A DNA stretch of 64,000 nucleotides. Origin: UBA2402 sp044371005. Its GTDB lineage: Bacteria; Planctomycetota; Phycisphaerae; Phycisphaerales; UBA1924. The stretch spans positions 1 through 64,000 of the forward strand of contig JBILUL010000008.1 in assembly GCA_044371005.1 (NCBI GenBank). Direction: 5' to 3'. Position numbers and translations under genes: made by a program. A model generated the notes under the pieces. It ran no database searches, was not told the DNA's origin, and saw only the letters and a list, made by a program, of their open reading frames with translations. Positions within the stretch are counted from its first letter, which is position 1. Every line of letters begins with the position of its first letter. Below are positions 10,901 through 18,823 of this stretch, piece after piece.

Positions 10901-12410
10901 TGTCATCGGTGCGATAGACCACACCCCGGTCAGCGGTCATGCCTTCGGGGCGCGTCGTTGTCCGGCCCCAGGGATTCGTGCCGTAGCCGCCGACAAGCCG
11001 CGTCCATTTGACGGCACCCGTGTGCAGATCAAGCCCCACCAGATACAGACTCGTGATGCGCCGCAACTGGCCTGCACGACGAACCGCAGCGACGACGGTA
11101 TCGCCATCGATCACGAGGTTGCCGCGGACCGCCACTGTTGAGTTGGTTTCCCGCCCGCCAAGGCGACGGCTCTCCAACAGCGTGATATCGGTGGACCAGA
11201 GCACATCGCCGGTGGTTGCATCCACCGCGTGTACACGCTGATCACCCGCGCGACCGCCATTGAACGCAATACCGCCCGCGAAAACCGCGATGCCCTGCGA
11301 GACCGTCACCGTTGATGGATCTTCGACGCTTGCGTTGCCGCCAGCGAGCCCCATCTGGAGCGGCGCATCGGTCGCGAACATCTCGGTCAGGCTCCGTCCC
11401 GTGGGCGAACAGACCCACAGAGGCGTGAGCGTGGATGCATCCCACGCGCACAGACGCATGCCATCGGTTGCGTAGACGCGTCCGCCTTCGATGGTCGGGA
11501 AGACCCAGGCGCCCCGGTCGTTCCCACCTCGGATGTCGAGCATCTCGCGGGCGAGTTCAGCGCGGGCTTCGTACGACTCTGGCTCGAAGCCGGCCGATTG
11601 CAGCGGATTCATCCCCGCGGCGTCGCCCCGAGGTTCCGGCCCTGCCTCCAGCGGCCCACGCCCGCGCACCTTGGCCAACGCCGGCACCTGCCGCTCGGGC
11701 AGCACTCCGGCATTCATCGATGCGGTTTTGGTCCATTCCGCAGCCATCGGTTCGACCGACCGCAGATAGGAAGCGAGCACCGTCGCCACCGCCGCGGCGT
11801 CACGTGCCTGCTGCTGCGTGCGCAGCGGGTGCTGCTCGAGTTGTTCGAGGACCATCCGTGCCGATTCGAATCGCGCGTGTTCGAGTTCCTCCTGCGCGAT
11901 GCGCAACGCGGCTTCAAAGCCCGAGGGCGTGTAGAGCATGGTGCGCTCGATGCGCACCAGCTCGCCCGCGGCGAGCAGCGACGCGGCGACCGGCTCCTGG
12001 TCTGCGATGTACCGATCGCGCAAGGTCGCATCGGTGCGGAGCAACTCATGCACGGCATCGCGCACTGGGCGCAGGACATCGGAATCATCGGTTCGGGGGA
12101 GGAGCCGCTCGGCATCCTGATCAAGGACGCTCTGGAGGACGCGAACGGCTTCGCCGGTGTTGTTCGCGGCGTGGAGTTCGGTGACGCGCACGATGGCATC
12201 GCGTGCGGCGACGGAATCGTCGGGATAGACGCTGCGGACCTGTGCGGGTGCTGTGGCAACCCATGTCCCGGCCAATGCCGCGGCGGCGAGGGCGGCAGCG
12301 TGCCCGGGAATCACACGGCCAGCCGCGGCGACCATCGCGGCCAACAGCCCGCCCGCACGCCGGTGCGTGCTTCGGAGCTGACTTGCACTCCAGTGGTTCC
12401 GATTCCGCAT
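7950..12410 (-). CDS. Large exported PQQ-like beta-propeller protein
   Basis: This 1486-residue protein begins with a basic N-terminus and hydrophobic stretches (AAALAAAALAGTWVATAPAQ, about residues 38-57) consistent with a signal peptide or anchor. After a helical segment, PQQ-like (BamB-type) propeller repeats appear in two sets: about residues 295-640 (YATDGMRLCAWDASTLTPLW, GDVLWSTDI, TGAVKWTRLVG) and about 1200-1480 (DASSGKLLWSKML, TGGVAWSIPG). Between them lies a helical, TPR-like region rich in Ala. Such proteins are common in Planctomycetota and BamB-type propellers usually scaffold outer-membrane or periplasmic complexes. No catalytic residues are recognised. The PQQ name reflects the fold, not proven cofactor use. 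The gene stands alone and ends next to a family A hairpin. Confidence 0.85.
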   Translation of the reverse strand: MRNRNHWSASQLRSTHRRAGGLLAAMVAAAGRVIPGHAAALAAAALAGTWVATAPAQVRSVYPDDSVAARDAIVRVTELHAANNTGEAVRVLQSVLDQDAERLLPRTDDSDVLRPVRDAVHELLRTDATLRDRYIADQEPVAASLLAAGELVRIERTMLYTPSGFEAALRIAQEELEHARFESARMVLEQLEQHPLRTQQQARDAAAVATVLASYLRSVEPMAAEWTKTASMNAGVLPERQVPALAKVRGRGPLEAGPEPRGDAAGMNPLQSAGFEPESYEARAELAREMLDIRGGNDRGAWVFPTIEGGRVYATDGMRLCAWDASTLTPLWVCSPTGRSLTEMFATDAPLQMGLAGGNASVEDPSTVTVSQGIAVFAGGIAFNGGRAGDQRVHAVDATTGDVLWSTDITLLESRRLGGRETNSTVAVRGNLVIDGDTVVAAVRRAGQLRRITSLYLVGLDLHTGAVKWTRLVGGYGTNPWGRTTTRPEGMTADRGVVYRTDDMGVVAAFEAATGRPRWVRLLPTRASFDFSMRSEQEPAPFAMHVPLLRGDRLYLVEPELVNAPGRIIELDVKTGLLLHERDGGAMARPQYLIGAGDYLGAVSEGRIAFVKFDELAKGTVRLSDSYASPNVVGRATVTTDGAVLLPLADAIARIDPADPAASVRRPVSMSGNVLIADREEGGGEHLLVADDRGLHTYLDWKHAQVLLDKRIKASPKDPAPLLTYIDLAGRVGRAEMIAGLSDTALAVIDATVDTAAASAARSRLFGLLAETVAKSRREWAALGALEADETPDVFDRPPVRDLAVLDEIVERLMRSAESAAQTANGHFERAWLRTVQKRYPDAVESLQAILLDAALSEVMVPPQALGDGQSAAGIGLPSGAERAGDAAKTKLIALLGSQGPGIYAAFDEECTREAAAIAADGKAEEFERLARRYPAASAAAALWARAGERRIALGDSAGARSALGAGVAAAELSASIGRPDQAAVLGRLAGRLVGICTLKNDVEPVYRLLVRLARDYPAAAFETPVSMAGVTGASTPLELSNALAQVLAQRADLARVGPRCEGSTQVLAAWEPLGPISRRLAGGSGAGLVMYHEGMGQVGYWATDALDGQLHLVWSRRYEARPTVVRTTAQATWLFWPTTAGGVLESVSNVGGRTQVGTTQWKTQDIGLLFPPLLAGEGSDRFNTPTDGQVRPDDMLVVCDADRIVVVQRRGGAACVDASSGKLLWSKMLEVTRVFEAELSGEHLLTAGTYLNKGEGRYLPLVVSQRLNDGEVGAKLTATQLGDHPRWLRSLPGGEVLVGAAAGMLKFDPSTGGVAWSIPGEPARSSLGAWVVGSAAMVLTNESQVWRLDLANGRFDAAAADTHGRVNFPMSARVNGTNLIITSAKGLAILNEAGELVGTDGLDGVPAVEPPEAGASVVYAIESDPFSTEEEAPMLRIFCFEQPGARLVGVQRLRVGDRPAGITLIDGKLIIPCGALTLVVDAPAP

Positions 12411-12605
12411 GAAGATTGCTTCTTTCCGGCTTCGTTGACAGGCGAACCTGAGCTGGGCTTCTTAGCGCACGGCTGCGAGCCCAATGTGACTATCGGCCCT
12501 TTTCGAGAGCCTGTACAACCCGTACAGGCTGTGCGATCGTGACAATGAACGATAGACCGGGTATGAACGTGCTTGTGGGGCCATCGACTGTCCGATGGCC
12601 ATTCC

Positions 12606-13103
12606 ATGCACAGCCAGCTCGCAACCCTGGATGGACACACCGCTGCCCTCACGCATCAGGCTCCGCTTGGCCTGAGAACCGCTTCGGTGACCGCGGCGAG
12701 AAGCCTTTGGTTCGGCTCGCGGGAATGCCGCGTGGTGACGCTGCTGGTCGCGGTTGCCCTGATCTCCATCGCGGATCTTGCGATGACCCTCACCTATGCC
12801 ACATCCGTGGGAATGATGGAAGTCAACCCGCTGGCACGCCTGGTGATGAGCTTTGACTCTCCCTGGCTGGTCGTGGCCTGGAAGCTGCTCACCGCCGGGT
12901 TCGGCATCACCGTGATTGCCTGGCTGAGGTCGCGAGGAATCGCCGAGATCGCGGCGTGGATCTCCTTTGCCGCCATGCTCCTGCTGCTGGTCCACTGGAT
13001 CAACTTCAACACCCACATCGTGTCGTACACCGACGAACTGACCAGCCTCTATGGCTCCGATGCCTACTGCTGGGTGCAGATGACGGCGACGACGACGCCG
13101 TGA
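12606..13103 (+). CDS. Small membrane protein, DUF5658-like
   Basis: The protein has a cytoplasmic N-terminus and three predicted membrane helices: VVTLLVAVALISIADLAMTL, WLVVAWKLLTAGFGITVIAW and AAWISFAAMLLLLVHWINF. The motif DLAMTLTYA....GMMEVNPLA between helices 1 and 2 resembles the 'D..T......G..E.NP' signature of DUF5658-like proteins of unknown function. The frame can be extended to a TTG at 12573; the ATG at 12606 is preferred, though neither has a clear ribosome site. The reverse-strand frame across it is rejected because the hydrophobic pattern exists only on this strand. It is followed directly by a family D fragment and a REP element. Confidence 0.65.
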   Translation: MHSQLATLDGHTAALTHQAPLGLRTASVTAARSLWFGSRECRVVTLLVAVALISIADLAMTLTYATSVGMMEVNPLARLVMSFDSPWLVVAWKLLTAGFGITVIAWLRSRGIAEIAAWISFAAMLLLLVHWINFNTHIVSYTDELTSLYGSDAYCWVQMTATTTP

Positions 13104-13108
13104 GTTGA

Positions 13109-13147
13109 GGTACCAATGTTCCCAAGTGCCTGAGTTCCGAAGTTCCT
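13109..13147. repeat. Family D repeat fragment
   Basis: The stretch GTTCCCAAGTGCCTGAGTTC and following CGAAGTTCC matches one arm of the long hairpins at 32448 and 49784. Only one arm is present here and it abuts the REP element at 13148. Confidence 0.6.
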
Positions 13148-13257
13148 GCGTGCCGAAGGCACGAAGTTGAATAGCCGGCACGCGAGCGAGCGCTTCGCTC
13201 GCGAAGCTGCCGGTCACGAACGTTGCGAGACCCGGGCCCTGAAAGGGCCCTGTTGCC
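13148..13257 (+). repeat. Family B (RAYT-type) REP element, remote copy
   Basis: Four nested hairpin parts are present in the same order as in the copies around the transposase at 44884: CGTGCCGAAGGCACG, the linker AGTTGAATAGCCGGC closed by a later GCCGG, a GCGAGCG/CGCTCGC stem, and GGGCCCTGAAAGGGCCC. It lies about 31 kb from the transposase. It sits between the DUF5658-like gene and the DUF6941-like gene. Confidence 0.85.
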
Positions 13258-13345
13258 GTCAATCACCACCACACGGCTCAACTCAACCAAGTCCGTCGCC
13301 CCCAGCCGCATATCCTGAGTCTGCAAGCGGGCTCGGTGGAGAACC

Positions 13346-13831
13346 ATGGCCAGGAAACCCCCTCAATCCAGACGAGTTGGACCGCGCGTTTCTCCCACGT
13401 GCAGTTGCCTTGTCCTCTGCGACGACGTGGTGATCAGCCACGCCTTGGACAAACACCAGCTGAGCGGGATTATCGGTGCCATGACGGTCCCATTCGTCCC
13501 CTCGCTGGCCCCGGCTGGCGTGGTCTACGTTCGGGTGTCTAACGTACCCAAGAGCCAGAAGATCACCGTTCGCCTGGTTCGTGCCGATGATGACCACGAG
13601 CCGTTATGGGCAATTGAGGCCGAGATCATCAACCGGAACACGCCACTGGACGTACATACTCTCGTTGCGAAGGTACCGGCGTTTGTCGTCGCTCGGACAG
13701 GTCGGCACGTGTTGGAAGCAATGTACGATGGGACGCCAATCGCATCGGTGCCGATCATGATTCAAGCCCAGTTTGATGCACCGCCTCCGGGGTGGTCGGG
13801 GGCAGGACCGCCGGAGGGGAACGCCCCATGA
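13346..13831 (+). CDS. DUF6941-like protein
   Basis: The 161-residue protein contains SCLVLCDDVVIS at residues 20-31 followed by LSGIIGAMTVPFVPSLAP, which resembles the 'CDDV...G..SLIG' opening of DUF6941-type proteins of unknown function. The rest is a beta-rich, single-domain sequence (VVYVRVSNV, KITVRLV, RHVLEAMYDG) ending in a Pro/Gly tail. GGTGGAG lies a few bases before the ATG. Its TGA overlaps the ATG of the next gene (ATGA), so the two are translationally coupled. No signal peptide is seen, so it is probably cytoplasmic. The family assignment is tentative. Confidence 0.6.
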   Translation: MARKPPQSRRVGPRVSPTCSCLVLCDDVVISHALDKHQLSGIIGAMTVPFVPSLAPAGVVYVRVSNVPKSQKITVRLVRADDDHEPLWAIEAEIINRNTPLDVHTLVAKVPAFVVARTGRHVLEAMYDGTPIASVPIMIQAQFDAPPPGWSGAGPPEGNAP

Positions 13832-14061
13832 AGACGAACTCTCAAACACACTTGAATCAGGCGACGACGACGTCCTACGGCGGCGAGAACATCACGGATT
13901 TCCGCGTGACCAAAGCGACCGCCGCGTCGAACACCGGCCGTGCAACCAAACAGTCAGCCGCGTTGGCCAAAGCGAATGCATGGCTGCTCGCCAACAGCGC
14001 GAAAGTGGATGCCCACGCGAAGGCGAGCACGAAGCGACTGATCGGGCAAGACTCGGTGTGA
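13828..14061 (+). CDS. Small hypothetical protein coupled to DUF6941-like gene
   Basis: A 77-residue protein rich in Ala, Thr, Lys and Asn with a probably helical C-terminal half (SAALAKANAWLLANSAKVDA). GGAGGGG is well placed upstream and the start overlaps the previous stop by four bases. It resembles no antitoxin family I know. It lies between a DUF6941-like gene and a PemK/MazF-like gene 33 bases downstream. An antitoxin role would be speculation from position only. Confidence 0.6.
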   Translation: MKTNSQTHLNQATTTSYGGENITDFRVTKATAASNTGRATKQSAALAKANAWLLANSAKVDAHAKASTKRLIGQDSV

Positions 14062-14082
14062 CGCGCGCTCCCTAACGACAAG

Positions 14083-14088
14083 TAGACT
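14083..14088 (+). promoter_or_regulatory. Putative -10 box (TAGACT), leaderless type
   Basis: TAGACT ends six bases before the GTG at 14095 and no Shine-Dalgarno is visible. This would give the toxin-like gene its own promoter inside the cassette. Confidence 0.35.
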
Positions 14089-14094
14089 TCGCCC

Positions 14095-14517
14095 GTGCAG
14101 CTCCGCCAGGGCGAAATCTACTGGGTGAACGATTGTCCTCCCCTTCACGGGAGCATCGCAGCACCACACGCCGTCATCATCATCAACCCAACCAGTCAGC
14201 TCACAGATCCAGGGCACCCTGTGCACGGAATGGTCGTGAGTTCGTCAATCCCGCGGCCGGGCCCGGGCCACATCCTGATGCCCAACACCCGCACGCACAG
14301 TTCGTGCAGGACGGGATTTTCCAAACCATGCTGGGCCGTGACATCGTGGATTCTGCGAATCACGGACCGCTCCAAGCTTGGTGTTCGCAGTGGATATGTC
14401 GGTGGCAAGACGCTTGAGAAAGTCGTCCTGGCTTTCATTGATGTCGTGAACTGCGGGAAGATGCCGATGGAGCACCCACCACAGGCCGGGCCAGGCACAT
14501 CCAATCGCGATTCATGA
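14095..14517 (+). CDS. PemK/MazF-like toxin-fold protein
   Basis: The N-terminus LRQGEIYWVNDCPPLHGS followed by PHAVIIINP matches the opening strands of the PemK/MazF endoribonuclease fold (GEIYWV...P and RPVVII.N). Later GMVVSSS and GFSKPCWAVTSWILRI match the 'S(I/S)...G(L/F)xKxCWAV' core strands. Known members cut mRNA and act as type II toxins. The usual Arg after the first loop is not obvious, so activity is uncertain. The start is a GTG, and at 140 residues it is slightly longer than typical. It is the last gene of a three-gene cassette next to a REP element. An overlapping +1 frame with a few plausible words is judged a shadow. Confidence 0.6.
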   Translation: MQLRQGEIYWVNDCPPLHGSIAAPHAVIIINPTSQLTDPGHPVHGMVVSSSIPRPGPGHILMPNTRTHSSCRTGFSKPCWAVTSWILRITDRSKLGVRSGYVGGKTLEKVVLAFIDVVNCGKMPMEHPPQAGPGTSNRDS

Positions 14518-14715
14518 CAACGCCGTCGATCCAGGCATATGAATAAAAGGTCACTCCCAACTTTGCGCTCCAAGCCCAGAATGGGCCAACTCGTCCCCTC
14601 CCCCAATATCAGAAATCCTGACGGATCCCCCCTCGACCCGCATCCCTGTTCTCCAACACGCCGCGGGCATTGGGCCTGCGCACGCCCGTCGCTTTCCTCT
14701 CCCAAGGCCTTTCCC

Positions 14716-15861
14716 ATGACCTCCCACGATGATGTTCTTCGCGGCTCCTCCACCCTCACGCGGCGGCGGTTCGTCCAATCCACCCTCATCGCTGGCGCCG
14801 GGCTCGCCGCGTTGCCCGCCCTTTCTTTTGGCAACATCATGCGAACGGCCCCCAAGAAGATCCTCATCCTGGGCGGCACCGGCTTCCTGGGACCCGCCTG
14901 CGTCGACGCGGCATTGGCCAAGGGCCACACCGTCACCCTCTTCAACCGCGGCATCACCGAAAAGCGCAAAGGCGGCCTGTACCCGGACCTCGAAAAGCTC
15001 CAGGGCGACCGCGACCCCAAGAAGGGCGAAGGCCTCAAGGCCCTCGAAGGCCGCAAGTGGGACGCCGTCATCGACACCTCCGCCTACGTGCCCCGCATCG
15101 CCAAGGCCTCCGCTGAACTGCTGGCCCCCAACGTCGGCCACTACACGATGATCTCCTCGATCTCGGTCTACAAGGACAACAGCAAGGCCAACGCCGATGA
15201 GAGCGATGCCGTTGGAGTGATGGCCGACCCCACCATCGAAGAGATGGGTGCACAGTTCGAGAACTATGGGCCGCTCAAGGCGCTGTGCGAGCAGGCCGCG
15301 GAGAAGGCGATGCCTGGTCGCGTGGCCAATGTGCGCCCCGGCTACATCGTCGGCCCCGGCGACCCGACGCCGCGGTTCCCGTACTGGCCCGCGCGCATTG
15401 CCAAGGGCGGCACGGTGCTCGCGCCGGGCACTCCCAACGATCCCGTGCAGGTGATCGATGTGCGCGATCTGGGTGAGTGGATCATCCATCTGATCGAGCA
15501 GAACACCGTGGGTGTCTTCAATGCCACCGGCCCCAAGGGCGGTCTCAAGATGAACGACTTCCTCAACGGCATCAAGAAGGGTGTCGGCGGCGATGCCACC
15601 TTCGTCTACGCCGATGCGCAGACGCTTGAGAAGGCCCAGGTGGGTCTGCCCATCTGCATTCCGCCGGTGGGCGAGTATGCAGGGTTCCACAAGCGCAATG
15701 CGGAGAAGGCCTTCGGCGCGGGGCTCAAGTCGCGCGACATCTCCGTCATCGGCAAGGACACGCTCGACTGGCTCAATGGCCTCCCCGAAGACAAGCGCGC
15801 CAAGCTCACTGGTGCACTGCCGGCGGAGAAGGAAAAGGAAATCCTTGATTCGATGAAGTAA
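14716..15861 (+). CDS. NAD-dependent epimerase/dehydratase family protein with Tat signal
   Basis: The N-terminus carries a twin-arginine signal, TRRRFVQSTLIAGAGLAALP, so the protein is probably exported folded with its cofactor. A Rossmann nucleotide site follows (ILILGGTGFLGPACVDAAL), then the SDR-like YGPLKALCE (Tyr-x-x-x-Lys) catalytic pair and the structural run VRPGYIVGPGDPTPRFPYW. This places it with atypical extended SDR enzymes related to mRNA-binding/epimerase-like proteins; substrate unknown. Length is 381 residues from the ATG at 14716; longer starts upstream are not supported. It is monocistronic, and the spacer downstream carries two repeat elements. Confidence 0.88.
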   Translation: MTSHDDVLRGSSTLTRRRFVQSTLIAGAGLAALPALSFGNIMRTAPKKILILGGTGFLGPACVDAALAKGHTVTLFNRGITEKRKGGLYPDLEKLQGDRDPKKGEGLKALEGRKWDAVIDTSAYVPRIAKASAELLAPNVGHYTMISSISVYKDNSKANADESDAVGVMADPTIEEMGAQFENYGPLKALCEQAAEKAMPGRVANVRPGYIVGPGDPTPRFPYWPARIAKGGTVLAPGTPNDPVQVIDVRDLGEWIIHLIEQNTVGVFNATGPKGGLKMNDFLNGIKKGVGGDATFVYADAQTLEKAQVGLPICIPPVGEYAGFHKRNAEKAFGAGLKSRDISVIGKDTLDWLNGLPEDKRAKLTGALPAEKEKEILDSMK

Positions 15862-16041
15862 TTGCGCTGGCCAAACAAGCTATCCAAACACCAGAGGCCC
15901 CGCCCACGATCGGTGAACACCAATCGTCCTGCGGGACCTTTGTGTTTTTCAGTGCGCTCATCATGCCCGGTGCATCGACATCACGATGTTCGAGTGCCAC
16001 AGCACGCACATCTATCCGACTTGACTCTTTCCTCGTCTTGC

Positions 16042-16110
16042 ATCCTGCCCATCCTGTCCATCCATGTTCCATCCCTGCTTGAAAACATGGATGGACAGGA
16101 TAGACAGGAT
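16042..16110. repeat. Dispersed hairpin repeat family A, copy 2
   Basis: Arms at 16042-16068 and 16084-16110 are inverted copies with a 15-base loop. Flanks also match other copies (GTCTT before the left arm, GATGAG...AAGAG after the right arm). Confidence 0.9.
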
Positions 16111-16287
16111 GAGAAGAGTGGCAGCGCGAGCGCCTTGATTGCACGGCGAGATCCATTGCATCGCGAGTTCGGTCTATCAACCGAAGGAGAAAGCTGTGTC
16201 TGCAACTGGGCGACTGTTCGCCACTTGCGTTCCGCTCCCGCCTCTGGCCTCGCACACCATGCGCTCAGCCCGCAAGGGCTGGAAGGA

Positions 16288-16373
16288 GGTAGCCTGGCGG
16301 TGAAGCACGGCTTTGCGTGCGCCACCCCAGGGTCGCGAGCATCATCGATCCCGCACGCCATCGGCGTGCCAGT
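16288..16373. repeat. Dispersed repeat family E, copy 1
   Basis: A stem formed by GTAGCCTGGCGGTG and CCACCCCAGGGT is followed by ATCCCGCACGCC-ATC-GGCGTGC and AGTA. The copy at 41402 has the same order of parts. Confidence 0.7.
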
Positions 16374-16691
16374 AGCGTTCATTCCACGTGCGTGAATCGC
16401 AGGTGCGATCCACGACAACAGCACGCAGTCATGGCGCGCGCATCCTGCAAGGCTGCTCGTCAAATAGGGTTCTATGTGATTCCCACGATGACCTCTGTCG
16501 GGGTCGGTGGAATCACGCCATCGCATTCCGGCGGTGTCGTCGCAGAGCCGCCGACACCACCGGCTATGCTCGGTCGAGCCCTTGCGGGCTGGATCGGACA
16601 TCCGCACGAACATCGCCCCGTGCGTCCGCAGCCCACTGCATCAGGACCTGCTCGCAACGCTCCGCGCTCATCGCTGGGACCGCGCCTGAGA

Positions 16692-18077
16692 TCAGCACGA
16701 TTCCCAGCACGTGATGAACGTTTCGATATCCTGGCCATCCACACCGCCATCGCGATTCACATCCGCGCAGTACGCGCCTTGCTCCCAGTCGATGAAGAAG
16801 GCCTCGATGTCGCTTCCATCCACGCCTCCATCGCTGTTGTAGTCGGCGATGAACTCCGGGCACCGCGGGAACTCGCCGACGTTCAGACGCGCGGCATTCG
16901 TCGCCACTGGCCCGCAGGCATTGGTCGCAACGGCGTAGTAGGTTCGCGCATCCGCCGGCGTGATGTCATGAATCGTGAGCATTCCAGTCGTCGCGCCCGA
17001 ATAGTGGTCCGAATCCTCGAGGAGTTCGCCCTCCGAGAACCATTGCCACGAAACGCCCGGCGGATCACTGATCGCGTACGCATAGAACGTGACGGTGTCG
17101 CCTATCCGTGTATCCTGATCCTCGATGTGGCCCACCGTCGGCGGTATCACTCCCCCTTCGCCCGTTGCCGGGCCAGTCAGCACACTCTGACCACGCGGCC
17201 CCGTGGCACTGACCCAGTAGTAATAGGGCACCAGCGGCGTGACGAGCGTGTCGAGAAACACCGACGCCGTCTGAGTCGCCACCACCGTGGCAGTGGCCGG
17301 ATCATTCACCGTCGAACGATACAGCGTGTAGCTCGATTGGCACGATGCGACCCAGGCCACACGGATGGCACTGCACATCGATCGATACGTCGCCGACACA
17401 GAAAGAGGCGGCTGCTGCACCGGATCCACCATGGCTGGCACGCCTCCGACCACCGGCCCATCACACGGCTGCCGATACACCTGCACCCAGTACCAGTACG
17501 CAGTGCCCGGCACGATCGTGTTGTCATAGAGCTCAAGGCCAAAGAACGAAGTCGGACTCACCTGCCTGAAGTTGACAAACTCCGGAGTCGTCGTCCGCCA
17601 CACACGCGCCATGCACTGCGTACCGGTCGGAGTCGCATTCGCAGCCCATCGAACGCGGATACGACCATCACACATCGGCGTCGCCGATAGCGAGACCGGT
17701 GTGTACGGACTTCCCGGCGTGGCCCAACCCTGAGCAAAACCCGACAACGGGCTGACGCCACAAGCATTGACGGCCTTCACCCAGTACGACCGCACCTGAT
17801 TCGAGAGCGGACGACTGTCAAGAAACCCCGGGCTGGCGGGCGTTCCGATCAACACCGCCGCACCGAAGTCCCCGGTGGATGGCCCCATCCACACTTCATA
17901 CGAATCCGCACCCGACACCGCATTCCATTGCACCTGCACGGCACACGAGTTGGTCAACTGGCTCGCCTGCACACCAGTAGGTACCGGCGGTGCCTGCGTA
18001 CAGGGCTGTGCGATCGCCGCGGCGACCAGAACAGTCTGCGCCAACATACCAAGAGAAGCCACCAGGGTGCAACGCAT
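16692..18077 (-). CDS. Secreted FnIII/Ig-like protein with C-terminal calcium-loop repeats
   Basis: The 461-residue protein starts with a signal peptide (CTLVASLGMLAQTVLVAAAIAQ). Three or more fibronectin type III-like repeats follow, with recurring YWVKAVNACG, YWYWVQVYRQPC and YYYWVSATG strands, then an Ig-like domain (about residues 315-395, ending YYAVATNACG). The C-terminus has two EF-hand-like loops, DYNSDGGVDGSDIEAFF and DVNRDGGVDGQDIETFI, each followed by W-E. The same ending occurs in two other secreted proteins of the window. The start at 18077 is supported by GGAGG six bases upstream. The role is probably extracellular or cell-surface; no enzyme domain is seen. Confidence 0.85.
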   Translation of the reverse strand: MRCTLVASLGMLAQTVLVAAAIAQPCTQAPPVPTGVQASQLTNSCAVQVQWNAVSGADSYEVWMGPSTGDFGAAVLIGTPASPGFLDSRPLSNQVRSYWVKAVNACGVSPLSGFAQGWATPGSPYTPVSLSATPMCDGRIRVRWAANATPTGTQCMARVWRTTTPEFVNFRQVSPTSFFGLELYDNTIVPGTAYWYWVQVYRQPCDGPVVGGVPAMVDPVQQPPLSVSATYRSMCSAIRVAWVASCQSSYTLYRSTVNDPATATVVATQTASVFLDTLVTPLVPYYYWVSATGPRGQSVLTGPATGEGGVIPPTVGHIEDQDTRIGDTVTFYAYAISDPPGVSWQWFSEGELLEDSDHYSGATTGMLTIHDITPADARTYYAVATNACGPVATNAARLNVGEFPRCPEFIADYNSDGGVDGSDIEAFFIDWEQGAYCADVNRDGGVDGQDIETFITCWESC

Positions 18078-18289
18078 CACGAACCTCCGTTTCAAGGCGG
18101 GCTTCCCCGCTGCCATCGGCGTTGAACTGTAGGGAACCGCCCATTCCGGCACCCGGAGGCGTCAGCACGCCCAACCCGCAGCACCATCTGATGACGGTTC
18201 ATGCCCCGATTCAACACATGGCGCCTGGAACTGGCCCGCACTGCACCCAACGCCGTACCCTTTCGCCAACTTTCAAAGGGAGATTGCAC

Positions 18290-18799
18290 ATGGAACTCGA
18301 AGTCTTCTGGAAACTCATCGATTCCGCACGCAAATCAAGCGGCGGCGACGGCGACGAACTCTGCTCACTGCTCCAGAGCAAACTCATCAAACGCGACCCC
18401 GCCGACATCGTCACCTTCAAGCACCATCTCGATACATTGATGGCCCGCGCATACACCTGGGACCTCTGGGCCGCGGCATACGTCATCAACGGCGGCTGCT
18501 CCGACGACGGCTTCGAGTACTTCCGCGCCTGGCTCATCTCACGCGGCAGCGACACCTTCGAAAAAGCCCTCGCCGACCCCGATTCGCTCGCCTCACTCCG
18601 CGGCCTCGAGCCCGATGAGTGCGAACTCGAAAGTCTCCTCTACGTCGCCGCGGAAGCCTACGAGGAAGCCGCGGAGAGCGAACTGCCCGAATCCAAGGTC
18701 AAACGCCCCTCCAAGCCCGCCGGCAAGCGCTGGAGCGAAGAAGGCGATGACCTTGCCAAGCGAGTTCCCAAGCTGTGGAAGAAGTTCGGCGAGGGTTGA
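18290..18799 (+). CDS. DUF4240-type protein
   Basis: The 169-residue protein starts MELEVFWKLIDSA, and contains AAYVINGGCSDDGFEYFRAW followed by LISRG, the hallmark 'INGGCSDD.F..FR.WLI..G' of DUF4240. The function is unknown; members are often found with antibiotic- or toxin-related genes, but nothing of that kind is adjacent. The C-terminal tail is Lys/Ser-rich. AGGGAG lies seven bases before the ATG and a TACCCT box at 18256-18261 may be its promoter. The longer frame back to 17990 has no start signal. Confidence 0.85.
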   Translation: MELEVFWKLIDSARKSSGGDGDELCSLLQSKLIKRDPADIVTFKHHLDTLMARAYTWDLWAAAYVINGGCSDDGFEYFRAWLISRGSDTFEKALADPDSLASLRGLEPDECELESLLYVAAEAYEEAAESELPESKVKRPSKPAGKRWSEEGDDLAKRVPKLWKKFGEG

Positions 18800-18823
18800 C
18801 GCGCTTCAGAAGCCCATCGTCCA

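Larger units (their letters stand above)
15862..16691. other. 830-base spacer with two repeats
   Basis: No gene is credible here. It holds a family A hairpin (16042-16110) and a family E element (16288-16373). The rest shows nothing recognisable. The flanking genes converge, so the region is a 3'-3' spacer. Confidence 0.6.

Noticed and set aside
8556..12542. Long plus-strand frames across the PQQ-like gene
   Set aside because: Arg/His/Pro-rich antisense shadows of the propeller protein.
14133..14417. +1 frame in the PemK-like gene containing QTMLGRDIVDSA
   Set aside because: Considered as sign of a frameshift, but the other frame continues the MazF-like strands through PCWAVTSWILRI, so no frameshift is needed.
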